Assembly: GCA_023957115.1 (NCBI GenBank)
Contig: JAMLHN010000009.1
Coordinates: 52,120 to 116,119, forward strand
Direction of reading: 5' to 3'
From: Thermomicrobiales bacterium
GTDB lineage: Bacteria; Chloroflexota; Chloroflexia; Thermomicrobiales; UBA6265
Length of the DNA: 64,000 nt
A model generated the notes under the pieces. That model saw only the letters and a list, made by a program, of their open reading frames with translations. It made no database searches and was not told where the DNA came from. The position numbers were made by a program, and so were the translations under genes. Below, one piece after another: positions 9,331-19,512 of this stretch. How positions within the stretch are numbered: position 1 is the stretch's first letter; each line of letters opens with the position of its first letter.

Positions 9331-10184
9331 TACGGCGAGAGGGGAATGGCGCTGGCGCGCATCGTATTGACGAACTTGTGCAACAGATCGATTCCATCCG
9401 CCGCCGTGAAGGCAACAGTCCGTTCGCCGATCCGCTCGGCTCCTCCCTGTCGCTCCGCGGCTTCGGCCCGGCTCTGGTGATCGTAGTCGAGCTCGACGCG
9501 GGCGTTCTCCGGCAGCACCGCCGGCTCGACGTTGCCAATCAGCTTCATCGCTTGGGCTGCATTTTCCTCGATGAGCCGTTGTGCTCGTTTCGGATGCATG
9601 CTGATCGCGCCGGTCTGGGAGATCCCTTCCTTGACCACCGCTTTCACCACCGGGCGCTTGAGAAACGCCTCGGTCTGATCGCACGCGGTCTGATCTCCGG
9701 TCACCAACAAAACGGGAACGCCCAACGCTCCGGCACAATAGGCGATCAAACCGAATTCACCGGTCGACTCACCAGCGATGCGGAGATCGTTCAGATTCGT
9801 ACTCCAGGTGTGCGCAAGCGCCGACGACACCGTCCCGGCCTTGGAATGGAATCCTGTATAGAAGAGACCTTTGGTCTCGGGTGTCATCCCCTGGAGGAAG
9901 TTCATCGGCCCCGCACCGCCGCTGACCAACCGGCAGCGCTCATCGAGCTCGTCGATGAAGATATTCCGGTTTCCACCATGGAAGTCGTTGACCAGAATCT
10001 CGGTCGCTCCCGCGGAAAGTGCGCCCCGGGCTGCCGCGCTGACCTCGTGGGTCATGCGAAGCCGGCAGCGATCATATTCCGACTCCTTGATCGGTGGGCT
10101 CCACGGCGTTTCCGGCGGAGTGACCTGCATCCAGGAATAGACCCCACAGGTACCCTCCATGTCGGCGCAAATATGGATTCTCAT
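9330..10184 (-). CDS. M55 family D-aminopeptidase, DppA-like
   Basis: This 284-residue protein begins MRIHICADMEGTCGV, the metal-binding N-terminus of M55 peptidases. It continues with LVNDFHGGNRN and GFHSKAGT, further zinc-ligand motifs, and GEFGLIAYCAGALGVPV. DppA from Bacillus subtilis is a zinc-dependent D-aminopeptidase forming a ring-shaped decamer. The neighbourhood also has dipeptide-type permease genes (1-1817 and 23.7-27.4 kb), which fits a role in peptide or peptidoglycan-fragment use. The gene follows the FAD oxidoreductase by 9 bases and precedes the YdeI-like gene with a one-base overlap, so the three form an operon. Confidence 0.92.
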   Translation of the reverse strand: MRIHICADMEGTCGVYSWMQVTPPETPWSPPIKESEYDRCRLRMTHEVSAAARGALSAGATEILVNDFHGGNRNIFIDELDERCRLVSGGAGPMNFLQGMTPETKGLFYTGFHSKAGTVSSALAHTWSTNLNDLRIAGESTGEFGLIAYCAGALGVPVLLVTGDQTACDQTEAFLKRPVVKAVVKEGISQTGAISMHPKRAQRLIEENAAQAMKLIGNVEPAVLPENARVELDYDHQSRAEAAERQGGAERIGERTVAFTAADGIDLLHKFVNTMRASAIPLSP

Positions 10185-10193
10185 TCTGCTCCT

Positions 10194-11759
10194 CTATCGC
10201 ACGTCACTGAAACGGCCTATGATTTCCTGCGCGGCATTGTGACCAGGTGCCCCCATCACGCAGCCACCCGGCCACGCGCCGGACCCGCAGAGGAAGAGCC
10301 CCTGGATGGGACCTTCGTACGAGCTCGATCCCGGAACGGGACGCAGATCGAACGCCTGCTCGGGCACGAGCTCGCCGTGGAAGATATGTCCGCCGGTCAA
10401 GCCAAACCGCGCTTCGAGATCGGGCGGCGCCAACACCTGCATACCGACGATCTGGTCGGGAATGTTCGGCGCATACTCGGCGAACTCGCGAATCACATGG
10501 TTGGCAATCTCGTCCCGTCGCTCGTCCCAGGTCCCTTCTCCCAACCGGTAGGGGAAGTACTGCGTAAAGATCGAGATCGTGTGCTTGCCCTCGGGCGCCA
10601 CCGACGGATCGACGGCCGACTGCATATGGATATTCATGAACGGTTTCTCAGACGGGTTGCCCTGGCGCGCATCTTCGTACGCCTTCTGCATGTAGTCGAT
10701 GCTCGGCGCAATGAAGAGACCGCCGGTGCTGCCATCGCGCTGTTTTTGCGGATCGTCGCCGAGCGCCTTGAACCAGGGCAGCTCATTGACCGCCATGTTG
10801 ATCTTCATGACTGGGCTCTCGATCTTGATCGACTCAACCGCTTTCCGGTAGTCGGCCGGAACGTCGGATTCGTCGAGCAGGGTGAGATAGGTCCGTTTCG
10901 GATCGGCGTTGGAAAGGACGACATTCGCCTCGATCTCCTCGCCACTTGTCAGCGCCACCCCGGTTGCCCGACCGTCCTGCACGACGATCTGCTCGACATC
11001 GGCGCCGAGCCGAATCTCGACCCCGCGCTTCTCGGCAATACGCGCAAGGGCCCGGGTGATCGACCCCATCGCGCCTTTGACATAGGTCCAGCGTCCGCGA
11101 TGCCCCGTGGACATTCCCATCGAATGAAAGAGCTTGACGTAGCCGGTACCGGTATCGCGCGGTCCGCGGAAGGTGCCGATGAGCCCGGAAGCCGCCACAA
11201 CCGCCTGCATCTGCTCGCTCTCGAAAAAGTACTCGGCGATATCGGCCGCCGAGCCCAGATAAAACTTCTGGAAGATCAGCGCTTCGTCCGGCGTCGAGAA
11301 CTGAGCGGCAACTTCCGACCACGAGGGCGGGCGGCGCAGGATATAGCGGTCCATGACCTCGCACGCCTTTTCGAGCATGGCGTCGTAGTGATCGTACGCT
11401 TCCGCATCCCTGGGGGAGATCTTGCGAATGTCATCGAGCCAGCGCTCGTGATCGTTCCAGTAGGAAAGCGTCGATCCGTCAGGGAACGGTGCGAAGAAGC
11501 GCGGATTCCGCTCCAGGAATACGAGCCCCTCGTCGAGCAACCGAAGTTCGTCGATCAGCTTCCGCGGCATGAGCGAGAGCACGTACGACCCCGTGGAGAA
11601 GGTAAACCCGGGAACGTACTCCTCGGAAATGGCCGCACCACCAATCTTGGAATATCGCTCCAGCACCAGCGTGCTGATTCCCGCCTCAGCGAGATAGCAG
11701 GCCGCTACCAGACCGTTGTGACCGCCGCCAACGATGACCGCGTCGTATCGTTTCGCCAC
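10194..11759 (-). CDS. FAD-dependent oxidoreductase of the phytoene desaturase/PYROXD2-like family
   Basis: The 521-residue protein opens with a Rossmann dinucleotide site (VIVGGGHNGLVAACYLAEAG, residues 8-27) and a ribose-binding Glu in LVLERYSKIGGA. The C-terminus carries the second FAD-contacting stretch, FLCGSGAWPGGCVMGAPGHN. This matches CrtI-like amine-oxidase-fold enzymes, and the GHN and long C-terminal pattern point to the PYROXD2-like branch rather than to true carotenoid desaturases. The substrate is unknown. It is the first gene of a three-gene minus-strand operon and is divergent from trpS. Confidence 0.88.
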   Translation of the reverse strand: MAKRYDAVIVGGGHNGLVAACYLAEAGISTLVLERYSKIGGAAISEEYVPGFTFSTGSYVLSLMPRKLIDELRLLDEGLVFLERNPRFFAPFPDGSTLSYWNDHERWLDDIRKISPRDAEAYDHYDAMLEKACEVMDRYILRRPPSWSEVAAQFSTPDEALIFQKFYLGSAADIAEYFFESEQMQAVVAASGLIGTFRGPRDTGTGYVKLFHSMGMSTGHRGRWTYVKGAMGSITRALARIAEKRGVEIRLGADVEQIVVQDGRATGVALTSGEEIEANVVLSNADPKRTYLTLLDESDVPADYRKAVESIKIESPVMKINMAVNELPWFKALGDDPQKQRDGSTGGLFIAPSIDYMQKAYEDARQGNPSEKPFMNIHMQSAVDPSVAPEGKHTISIFTQYFPYRLGEGTWDERRDEIANHVIREFAEYAPNIPDQIVGMQVLAPPDLEARFGLTGGHIFHGELVPEQAFDLRPVPGSSSYEGPIQGLFLCGSGAWPGGCVMGAPGHNAAQEIIGRFSDVR

Positions 11760-11844
11760 TCGCCACCTCGCTTCTTCTTCGAATCTGTCCGTCCGGCTGG
11801 GCTGATACGCGGATCATAGCATCGTGTCCGCGCCCACCCACCGG

Positions 11845-11850
11845 TATAAT
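11845..11850 (+). promoter_or_regulatory. Candidate -10 element for trpS
   Basis: A perfect TATAAT lies about 50 bases upstream of the trpS start region, preceded by GG. No clear TTGACA-like -35 hexamer sits at 16 to 18 bases. A short GCCGCC/GGCGGC hairpin follows. There is no recognisable T-box. Confidence 0.35.
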
Positions 11851-11897
11851 CGCGACGCCGCCGGTGGCGGCTTCTGGCGAAACGCAACAGTGAATGG

Positions 11898-12917
11898 GTG
11901 ACGATCGAAGGCATGGCCGAACGACGCAAGCGAGTCTTTTCCGGTATTCAACCCTCCGGGGTCAGCCATATTGGCAACTATCTGGGAGCAATCCGGAATT
12001 GGGTAGCGCAACAAGAGTCGTATGACAACATCTTCTGTATCGTCAACCTGCACGCGCTGACGCTGCCCACCGAGCCAGCATCGCTCCATGCAAACACCAT
12101 CACGATGGCGAATACGTTGCTGGCTGCCGGCATCGATCCCCAGGCCTCGATCCTCTTCGTGCAAGGGGACGTTCGCGAGCATTCCGAGCTCTGCTGGTTG
12201 TTGAACTCGGTCGCAACGTTCGGTGAGCTCCGCCGGATGACGCAGTTCAAGGACAAATCGGGCGGCGCCGAAGAATCGGTCTCGGCCGCATTGTTCGACT
12301 ATCCGGTCTTGCAGGTGGCCGACATCATCCTGTACGACGCCGATCTGGTTCCAGTTGGCGAAGATCAGCGGCAGCACATCGAGCTGGCGCGCGATGTGGC
12401 GCAGCGGTTCAATCGTCGCTACGGGGACACCTTCGTCGTGCCCGCGCCGGACATCAAGGCGAATGGCGCGCGTATCATGTCACTCGAAGATCCGACCAAG
12501 AAGATGAGCAAGAGCGCCGGATCGACGGGGAGCTATATCGCGCTGACGGACACCGATTCCGAGATCACCAAGAAGGTCAAACGGGCAGTGACCGACTCGG
12601 GGTCCGAGGTGAAGGCGACGCCCGACAAACCGGCACTCACCAATTTGCTTGGAATCTATTCTCTCCTCAGCAACACCGTTTCGAGATCGAGGGTTCGCTA
12701 TGCCGGCAAGGGATACGGCGCGTTGAAGACCGACCTGGCCACGATCGTGGTCGATGCCATTCGTCCGATCCGCGAGAAGCTCCTCGAATACGAAGCCAAT
12801 CCAGACTATGCAGCCAGCGTTCTGGCCGAAGGTGCGGAACGAGCGCGCTCGCTTGCGACACCCAAGATGGAGATCGTCCGGGAGCGGATGGGCTTGACCG
12901 GACACGCGATTCGATAA
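11898..12917 (+). CDS. trpS: Tryptophanyl-tRNA synthetase
   Basis: The enzyme charges tRNA-Trp. Class I signatures are present: SGVSHIGNYLGA (HIGH-type) near residue 20 and KKMSKS near residue 200. The tryptophan-pocket region includes VADIILYDADLVPVGEDQRQH. The GTG at 11898 gives 339 residues; the alternative ATG at 11913 (MAERRKRVFSG) gives 334, and neither has a convincing ribosome binding site. The size is normal for bacteria. The gene stands alone between a divergent oxidoreductase operon and a convergent MFS gene. Confidence 0.96.
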   Translation: MTIEGMAERRKRVFSGIQPSGVSHIGNYLGAIRNWVAQQESYDNIFCIVNLHALTLPTEPASLHANTITMANTLLAAGIDPQASILFVQGDVREHSELCWLLNSVATFGELRRMTQFKDKSGGAEESVSAALFDYPVLQVADIILYDADLVPVGEDQRQHIELARDVAQRFNRRYGDTFVVPAPDIKANGARIMSLEDPTKKMSKSAGSTGSYIALTDTDSEITKKVKRAVTDSGSEVKATPDKPALTNLLGIYSLLSNTVSRSRVRYAGKGYGALKTDLATIVVDAIRPIREKLLEYEANPDYAASVLAEGAERARSLATPKMEIVRERMGLTGHAIR

Positions 12918-13022
12918 GCCGCTCCGACCTGCGAACGCAATTTCCTGAGACGCTGATTCTACCGGAAAGAGGACCCGTTCCAACGCTCTGGACACTGGGC
13001 GCCGGACTCTTGACCCTCGTTC

Positions 13023-14219
13023 CTATGTGTCCTCGCGGACCGCGAGTGAGGCGATCAGGATACCGGCGCCCGCCAGGGCGACGCATGCGAGCGTCATCCG
13101 CGTTGAAGCAATCGAAGCGAACAGACCACCCAGCAGAGGCGCAACTCCCAGCCCAATATAGCCTCCGAGCAGGGTGAGTCCGGCAGCCGCTCCGGGGGCG
13201 GTTGGCATTGCCTTTCCGGCAAGACTGAGTCCGCTCGGTCCGACACCAGCCAATCCGAATCCCGCGATGAATGCACCTGTCAGTGCCACGATGGGCGGTC
13301 CGCCAGCAACGATCATGACGCCGCCGATGACCGTCAGAATTCCCTGCAGTTGAAAGCTCGGCTTCAATCCGAGACGATTGACGAACGGTCCATTGACCAA
13401 CCGGCCGACCATCAACGCGACTCCATACGAGGTCACTGCCAGGGCCCCGGTGCTACTGGCAAAGCCCCGTTCATCTCGGAGATAGATGGCGACCCATTCG
13501 GCAATGAGGACCTCGCCTCCAAACGAGAGACCGGCCATGATTGCGGCCAGGCGAATCGTCGCGTCCCGAAATCCGGTAAAAGAAACGGTCTCGTCTTGCG
13601 TATTTGCATTGGGATCGGCAAGGCGATCGCGGAACGCAACCAGTGCCGGCGCGAGTGCGATACCGATGAAGATCACGGCGACGATGAGATAGACGACACG
13701 ATAGCTGCTTCCCTGAGAAAAGAGCAACGCGCTCATGGCCGCACCGACCACCGCGCCGGCGCTATAGCCGGCATGGAGCGGACTCATGAGATGCTTCTTG
13801 GCAACCCGCTCCGCGTCCATAGCCAGCGCATTTGCGCTGAGATCGAGCGTTGCGTACGACATTCCCCGAATCAGCATCAAAATCGCGAAAACGAAGAATG
13901 CGCGTGGCGCGAAAACGAATCCAGCGGCAACGATGACGAACCCGACCGCCGATGCGATCAGCAGTGGAATCTTGCCGGTGCGCGAGATGACGCGGCCACC
14001 ATAGATGAGCAGCGGCAGCGAGACAACGATGCCGAGCCCATTGAGCAGCCCGAACCACCCGCTCGATATGTCGAACGCATCGAGCACATCGGGCCAGGTC
14101 GCGCCGCCAGCTCCGGAGGAAATGCCAAGACCGGCCAGCGCAATCGCGATGACGAAAATGATTGCGCGCAGTTCACCACTGAGCGGATTGGAAGACGACG
14201 TTGCCTTGTCCGAGCTCAA
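13023..14219 (-). CDS. MFS transporter
   Basis: The frame encodes a 12-helix major facilitator protein of about 400 residues, with FAILMLIRGMSYATLDL and a central charged loop (AFRDRLADPNANTQDE) separating the two six-helix halves. The exact start is unclear: an ATG at 14306 would overlap the reductase gene by 71 bases. I prefer the TTG at 14219, 16 bases after that stop codon. The substrate is unknown. The small gap implies co-transcription with the ferredoxin-NADP reductase. Confidence 0.85.
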   Translation of the reverse strand: MSSDKATSSSNPLSGELRAIIFVIAIALAGLGISSGAGGATWPDVLDAFDISSGWFGLLNGLGIVVSLPLLIYGGRVISRTGKIPLLIASAVGFVIVAAGFVFAPRAFFVFAILMLIRGMSYATLDLSANALAMDAERVAKKHLMSPLHAGYSAGAVVGAAMSALLFSQGSSYRVVYLIVAVIFIGIALAPALVAFRDRLADPNANTQDETVSFTGFRDATIRLAAIMAGLSFGGEVLIAEWVAIYLRDERGFASSTGALAVTSYGVALMVGRLVNGPFVNRLGLKPSFQLQGILTVIGGVMIVAGGPPIVALTGAFIAGFGLAGVGPSGLSLAGKAMPTAPGAAAGLTLLGGYIGLGVAPLLGGLFASIASTRMTLACVALAGAGILIASLAVREDT

Positions 14220-14235
14220 TTTGGTTTTGGCCAGC

Positions 14236-15267
14236 CTAGCTTGCGGTTTCTCGTGCCGCCATGATGTTCGTCGAATGTCCCGGGTCGAGACGCGTGCCTG
14301 GCTCATTGTGAACCACCGCGTGATTCACTGCCGTGACGGCCTCCGCGGCGCCGGTGGCAATCAGGCGGAATTTCGCAGGGTACCAGCAGACATCGCCGGC
14401 GGCGAACACACCGGGAATAGCCGTCTGCATGGAGACGATATCCACGACGATCTGATTCTTCTGCAGCTCGAATCCCCAGGATTTCAGCGGCCCGAGATCG
14501 GCCAGGAAGCCAATAGAGACGATCAGCTCGTCGGCTTCGATGGGCGAAATCTCCCCGTCTGCATTCTTGAACGAAACCTCTGCGAGCCGTCCGTCGCCTC
14601 CCGCGCGTACCTCCGTTACTTCGCATCCGGGGTAATGGAGATCGACCGAAGATGCTTCCAGCTCCTGGACGGTCGATTCGTGCGCCCGGAACCGGGAACG
14701 ATGGATGACCGAGACCTTGGTGGCAATCGGTTCCAGCGTCAACGCCCAGTCGACTGCCGAGTCCCCGCCGCCGACAATAACCACCTTCTTGTCACGGAAG
14801 TCTTCGACGTGTTTGGCGAAGTAGTGGATCCCCTTGCCGGTCAGCTCCTCCACACCCGGCGCATCGATGCGCTTCGGTTCGAAGGCGCCCACCCCACCGC
14901 AGATGATCACCGATTTGCTGTGCCGCACGGTCTTGCTCGTCGTCAGCTCGAGAATACCGTCCTCCAGCTTCTCCAGTTTCAACACCTGCTCGTTGAGATG
15001 CAGATCCGGCTCGTCCCGCATCGCCTGCTGGTACATCTGCTCGACCAGATCCTTGGCCAGGATCTTGGGAAAGCCGGCGACGTCGTAGATGTACTTTTCT
15101 GGGTAGATCGCTGTCAATGCGCCGCCCGGTTCCTCCAGCGAATCGATGATCTGGGTACGCGCTTTGCGCATACCGGCGTAGAAGGCAGCAAAGAGACCGG
15201 TCGGCCCAGCGCCAATGATCGTGATGTCGTAGATATCGCGCTCAGCGCCATTGGTCGATGTTGTCAT
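14236..15267 (-). CDS. Ferredoxin-NADP reductase, thioredoxin-reductase-like type
   Basis: The 343-residue flavoprotein has an FAD site (ITIIGAGPTGLFAAFYAG), an NADP site (VVIVGGGDSAVDWAL) and a C-terminal FAD motif (GVFAAGDVCWYP). The redox-active CxxC of thioredoxin reductase is missing; that region reads GGVGAFEPKR. This is the hallmark of the YumC/TrxB-like ferredoxin-NADP reductases, which shuttle electrons between NADPH and ferredoxin. The length is usual for the family. Confidence 0.92.
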   Translation of the reverse strand: MTTSTNGAERDIYDITIIGAGPTGLFAAFYAGMRKARTQIIDSLEEPGGALTAIYPEKYIYDVAGFPKILAKDLVEQMYQQAMRDEPDLHLNEQVLKLEKLEDGILELTTSKTVRHSKSVIICGGVGAFEPKRIDAPGVEELTGKGIHYFAKHVEDFRDKKVVIVGGGDSAVDWALTLEPIATKVSVIHRSRFRAHESTVQELEASSVDLHYPGCEVTEVRAGGDGRLAEVSFKNADGEISPIEADELIVSIGFLADLGPLKSWGFELQKNQIVVDIVSMQTAIPGVFAAGDVCWYPAKFRLIATGAAEAVTAVNHAVVHNEPGTRLDPGHSTNIMAARETAS

Positions 15268-15471
15268 CGTGGTTGGGTCTGCCCTTGCCTGTAGCTGGAA
15301 ATCGAGATCGTTTCAATCGCAATGGATTCTAGCATCCATAACTGACAGCTCCGGTCCGAATTTCATTCCTTTGTGCACGCCGAACGGTTCGTGATCGCCA
15401 TCGAGCGGTTCAGTTGCATGGCTCGTACAATTCGGGGGCTTTGTGCTTGCTTTGAGAGGGTTTCTACACTG

Positions 15472-16692
15472 ATGGTCACCACGGAAAAACATCCACTCGA
15501 CGGTCTCTACTCGAAACGCGGTCGCAATATCTCGCCTCCGCGCGTTGGAGATCCCTCGCAGTCTGCGGCGATGATCTCGTTCATCTATGGATTCCCCGAT
15601 CCCGATTCGCTGCCGGCGGCGTCCGTGGCCGACGCCGCGGTGCGTGCGCTCGAATCGAATGGCAAATGGGCGCTCCAATATGGAGCCACCATGGGCGCGA
15701 AACCACTGGTCGACGTGCTGCTGGAAAAGCTCAAGCGCGACCAGGGCATCGATGCCAAACCGGAAAACGTCATGATCACCGCCGGGGGATCGCAGGCCGT
15801 CGGGCTGATCATCGATCTGTTCGTCGATTGGGACGACATGGTCCTGATGGAGGCTCCCACCTGGATGGGCTTCATCTGGGGGCTCAAGAACGTCGGCGCC
15901 AAGATGCAAGCTATTCCGATGGAACCGGATGGTATGGATCTGACCGCACTCCGCTCGACGCTGGAAGAGCTCCGGGCGGACGGGGTCACGCCCAAGATGA
16001 TCTATATCATCCCGAACTTTCAGAATCCGACCGGAATCTCCATGTCGCTCGCCAAGCGGAAGGAGCTGATCGAGATCGCGCATGAGTTCGGAACCATCAT
16101 CTTCGAAGACGACGCCTATCACGATCTGCGCTTCTCCGGTGAGAAGATTCCATCGATCTATTCCCTCGATCCGTATGGTCTGACCATCTATACCGCTACC
16201 TTCTCCAAAACCATGGGCGCCGGGATGCGGCTCGGCTGGCTGGTGGCGCCCAAGGAGGTCATCCAGCATCTGGGCGTGCTCAAGATCGATGGGGGGACCA
16301 ATGTCTTCGGTTCCTATGTCGCGGCCGAGTGGATCCCGGAGAACCTCCCCGAACATCTGACCACCCTGCGCGAGATCTATCACCGCCGCAAGGTACTCAT
16401 GATCGACGCGCTGGGCAAACATATGCCCGAAGGAACGACCTGGACCGATCCGGACGGTGGCTTCTTCGTCTGGGTCACCTTGCCGGAAGGACTCGACACG
16501 CTGGAGCTGCTGCCACGGGCGCGGGAGATGGGAATCGAATACATGCCGGGCGGAAGCTGCTACCCGGATGGCGGTGGCGAAAATCAGCTCCGTCTCTCCT
16601 ACTCCTTCGCAAGTGACGAGCAAATCGAACCCGGCATCGAGATTCTGGCCACACTCGTCAAGGGTGAGTTGATGGAGAGTGCCTCGAAGTAA
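15472..16692 (+). CDS. PLP-dependent aminotransferase, LysN/2-aminoadipate aminotransferase-like
   Basis: Translation most likely starts at the ATG at 15472 (MVTTEKHPLDG), with GAGAGGG about 12 bases upstream. The 406-residue fold-type I enzyme shows ITAGGSQAVGLI, the NFQNPTGIS substrate loop, FEDDAYHDLRF and the PLP lysine in TATFSKTMGAGMRLGW. The family includes 2-aminoadipate and aromatic/branched-chain aminotransferases; the exact substrate is not determinable here. The gene is isolated and followed by a strong hairpin. Confidence 0.92.
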   Translation: MVTTEKHPLDGLYSKRGRNISPPRVGDPSQSAAMISFIYGFPDPDSLPAASVADAAVRALESNGKWALQYGATMGAKPLVDVLLEKLKRDQGIDAKPENVMITAGGSQAVGLIIDLFVDWDDMVLMEAPTWMGFIWGLKNVGAKMQAIPMEPDGMDLTALRSTLEELRADGVTPKMIYIIPNFQNPTGISMSLAKRKELIEIAHEFGTIIFEDDAYHDLRFSGEKIPSIYSLDPYGLTIYTATFSKTMGAGMRLGWLVAPKEVIQHLGVLKIDGGTNVFGSYVAAEWIPENLPEHLTTLREIYHRRKVLMIDALGKHMPEGTTWTDPDGGFFVWVTLPEGLDTLELLPRAREMGIEYMPGGSCYPDGGGENQLRLSYSFASDEQIEPGIEILATLVKGELMESASK

Positions 16693-16715
16693 CGGTCCCA
16701 GAATGCTCTGACGTC

Positions 16716-16746
16716 GACACCCCTGGCGATCTTCGCCAGGGGTGTC
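16716..16746 (+). terminator. Hairpin terminator after the aminotransferase gene
   Basis: A perfect 14-base stem (GACACCCCTGGCGA with its complement) encloses a TCT loop, 24 bases after the stop codon. The following sequence (GTCCTTGG) has only a weak T content, so termination efficiency is uncertain. Confidence 0.7.
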
Positions 16747-16888
16747 GTCCTTGGCGGCGCGGACCGGAAACGTATGAGATTGACGGATCTCCCGCGTACG
16801 TATACTGTTGCAGTCGGCCTCGACCAGTCATCTCCGACCCGCAATCGGGCAGGTTTCGGGCTCACACTGATCGACGCGCTTCCGCAAG

Positions 16889-18962
16889 ATGTCGAACCGA
16901 ACGCCCCCTCAGACCGGCACGAATGCTCCACGCTGGATCGACGAAATCGTCGATCGGGTACGAGCGCGTGTCCCGGCGACGCCACATCGGATCTTGCGAC
17001 TCGCCGGCCGGTCGCGACGTGTCGACGCGATACTCGCCGATCTCCCCTGGCGGATCGTCATCGGTGTCCTCCTGGGTGGGCTTCCCCTCGCCATTCTGGC
17101 GCTCATTGCCGGAAGTTGGTCGGTCGCCATGGCAGCGGTGGTTGCCCTGGCGTTGGTGGCCTTTGCGACCTATCTGGCCGATTGGGTCGGCGGCCTGTCT
17201 GCCCTCGGCATGTCTTTTCTCATTCTCGATCTCCTCTTTGTCGATCACCGCACCGGCTTTGCCAGGCCCACAAGCCGGGAAGACCGGGTCTCCCTCCTGA
17301 TCTTCGTGCTGGCCACGGTCGCCATCATTTGGTTGGTGCAACGCGTCAAAGCGGAAGGAACCGAAGACCGTCAGTCCGCCATTGCCGCTCGTTCCGCTGC
17401 CAGCGCGCTTTCCGCCATCGAGACCATCGCTGCCACCAGGCAGCGACTCTCCTACGCCGAACGGCAGCAGATCTACCAGGCAATCGTTCATAGCGTCGTG
17501 GGGGTCAATCGCGCGCATGCAGGCGCGCTGATGCTCAGTCTGCCGGGAACCGACGATTTCCTCCCGGATGCCGTCTACGGTTTCGGGGCGGCTGGATCGG
17601 ACGCACTCAAGCCCGAAGGCCTCGAACATGGGTTCGTCCGCCGCATCGGCCTGGAGCGGCGTCCGCTCCAGGTTTACGACGTCCGTGGCACGGTCACACG
17701 TGAGCTGCAGACGACTCCGGTCCGTGCACTCTTGGGGGCGCCCGTCATCTCACCCGATGACCGGGTCCTGGGCGTTATCGTGCTCGGGCTGTTGGTCCCC
17801 CACCGATTCACGAGCGCGGAAGTCAAGAAACTCGAAGCCTATTCGTCGCAGATCGCCGGTATCCTGGAAACGATGAGCGCCACCGGCGAGCGGGAATTCG
17901 AGCTCCAGCAGGCGCGCGAGGAGCAGAGACGGCTGGAACGAGTCATTGCGGCAATTCCCGAAGCGGTGGTCGTCGTCGCTCCGGATCAATCGGTCGTGGC
18001 AGCGAATGCCGTTGCCGAGGAGCTGTTTGGGGCCGAGATCGAACGCGAGTTCACGAAACGATTACAGACACCCGATGGGGAACCGATCGTCGATGCGGAG
18101 CTCCCCATTCAACGAGCTATGGAAACGGGGGAACCGGTCGAAGGAGTCGAGCTTGCCATCGACCGAGGCGACGGTCATGCGCTGCCGTTGTTGGCGAGCG
18201 CCGCCCCCTATTCCGATCAATACGGCCAGGTCACCACGGTGGTCGGCGCCTTTCGGGATATCAGTAGCCTCCAAAGAAGCCGCTCGCATCAAGGACGAGT
18301 TCGTCTCGGTTGTTTCTCAGAGCTTCGTTCACCGCTTACCCCCATTCGGGGATATGTGCAGCTCGTGGCTCGGGAGCTCTCCCGGGAAGGTAATCACGAC
18401 CTCCAGGTGCAGAGGCTGAACTCGATCGATGGTCACGTCCTTCGACTCGCGCGACTGGTCGACGATCTGCTCGATGTCTCGCGAATGCGGGCCGGGTCGC
18501 TGGAGATCCGCCCCATAGCATCGAATCTGGTCGAGCTCACCCGCGATGTCGTCCAGGTGCGCTCGGTGAGCGAAACGAGCTCACGTATCGAGTTGATCGC
18601 ACCACGTGAGTCCGTGCGCGGAAATTGGGATCCGGACCGCATCCAGCAGGTCATCGACAACCTGGTGGAGCAATGCGCTCAAGTACAGCCCTGAGACCGG
18701 AAAGGTCACCGTGACCGTCGATGCCATCGACGGTGAAGCAGTCGTCTCCGTGGCGGATCAGGGGCCAGGGATCAGCGAGCTCGACCGGCAGAATATCTTC
18801 GGGGCGTTCTTCCGTACACCCGATGCAACGAGCAGTCAGGTTCAGGGTTTGGGGCTGGGTCTCTACATCTGTCGCGAGCTGGTTCGGGCGCACGAGGGCA
18901 CGATCGAAGTGGACGAAGCACCGGAAGGCGGGGCCGAGTTTCGCATTCGGCTTCCGATGACA
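16889..18962 (+). pseudogene. Membrane sensor histidine kinase (GAF-PAS-HisKA-HATPase), multiply frameshifted
   Basis: An ATG at 16889 opens a frame with four membrane segments (DUF4118/KdpD-like, about residues 55 to 150), a GAF domain (about 190-330) and a PAS domain (about 350-460). The kinase core is broken three times. An extra C near 18271 shifts the frame before KEAARIKDEFVSVVS. A base lost at 18319 destroys the phospho-accepting His codon (expected SHELRSPLTP), and an extra G near 18667 precedes the N box. The ATPase part then reads SNALKYSPETG, ADQGPGIS and GLGLGLYICREL. The natural stop is not clear. Without error correction no active kinase could be made. Confidence 0.8.
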
Positions 18963-19359
18963 ATCGCAACCGATCCGGTGATTACGCCGGTTCAGTTGGG
19001 GTTCGAGGCCAATATGCTCGCTGACGCTGAGTCCGGGGTGCTGGCTCGGAACCATAGGCGCATTTGGACGCGGACAAGTCGTGGGCAAAGGGCCATTGAA
19101 CAACAACCGGAGAGTGGACCACGATCGTGTATTCCTCCGTTCCCAACGTTGAAACGCTGGGTTGAACTCCTTTGGCGCCACGCGGATTCTGTGTGCGTCG
19201 GAGCGCCGGGATCCGTCTCCGGCGATCGGCCGCGGGCCGAGCGCTCGACGCAAGCGGGCAGCTACGTCCTCAGGTTTGGCAACCCGTCCGCGATCGTCTG
19301 GATTCCGTATCAGATGGGGAGGGCGTGGAGTTGGGGTGCGTTTCGCCCTCACCCCCGGC

Positions 19360-19379
19360 CTCTCCCAATTCTGGGAGAG
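19360..19379. repeat. CTCTCCCA hairpin within a CCTCACCCCCGGCC-type dispersed repeat
   Basis: The stem CTCTCCCA/TGGGAGAG with a 4-base loop lies within a CCTCACCCCCGGCCTCTCCC context. That motif is familiar as a dispersed intergenic repeat in many bacterial genomes. Only one copy is seen in this window. Confidence 0.5.
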
Positions 19380-19512
19380 TGGAGGGCTTTCGGGTTGGTA
19401 CGTACAGGGAAGACGGTGGAGAGACGGGGAGCTGGAAAACGGGGACGCGTTCGTTTTTTTTACGAACGACGCCTGGGTTGCACCGGTGGGATCGACCTCG
19501 AAACACGTCTTT

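Noticed and set aside
11760..11897. T-box leader upstream of trpS
   Set aside because: The region is short and lacks the conserved T-box sequence and a terminator/antiterminator pair.
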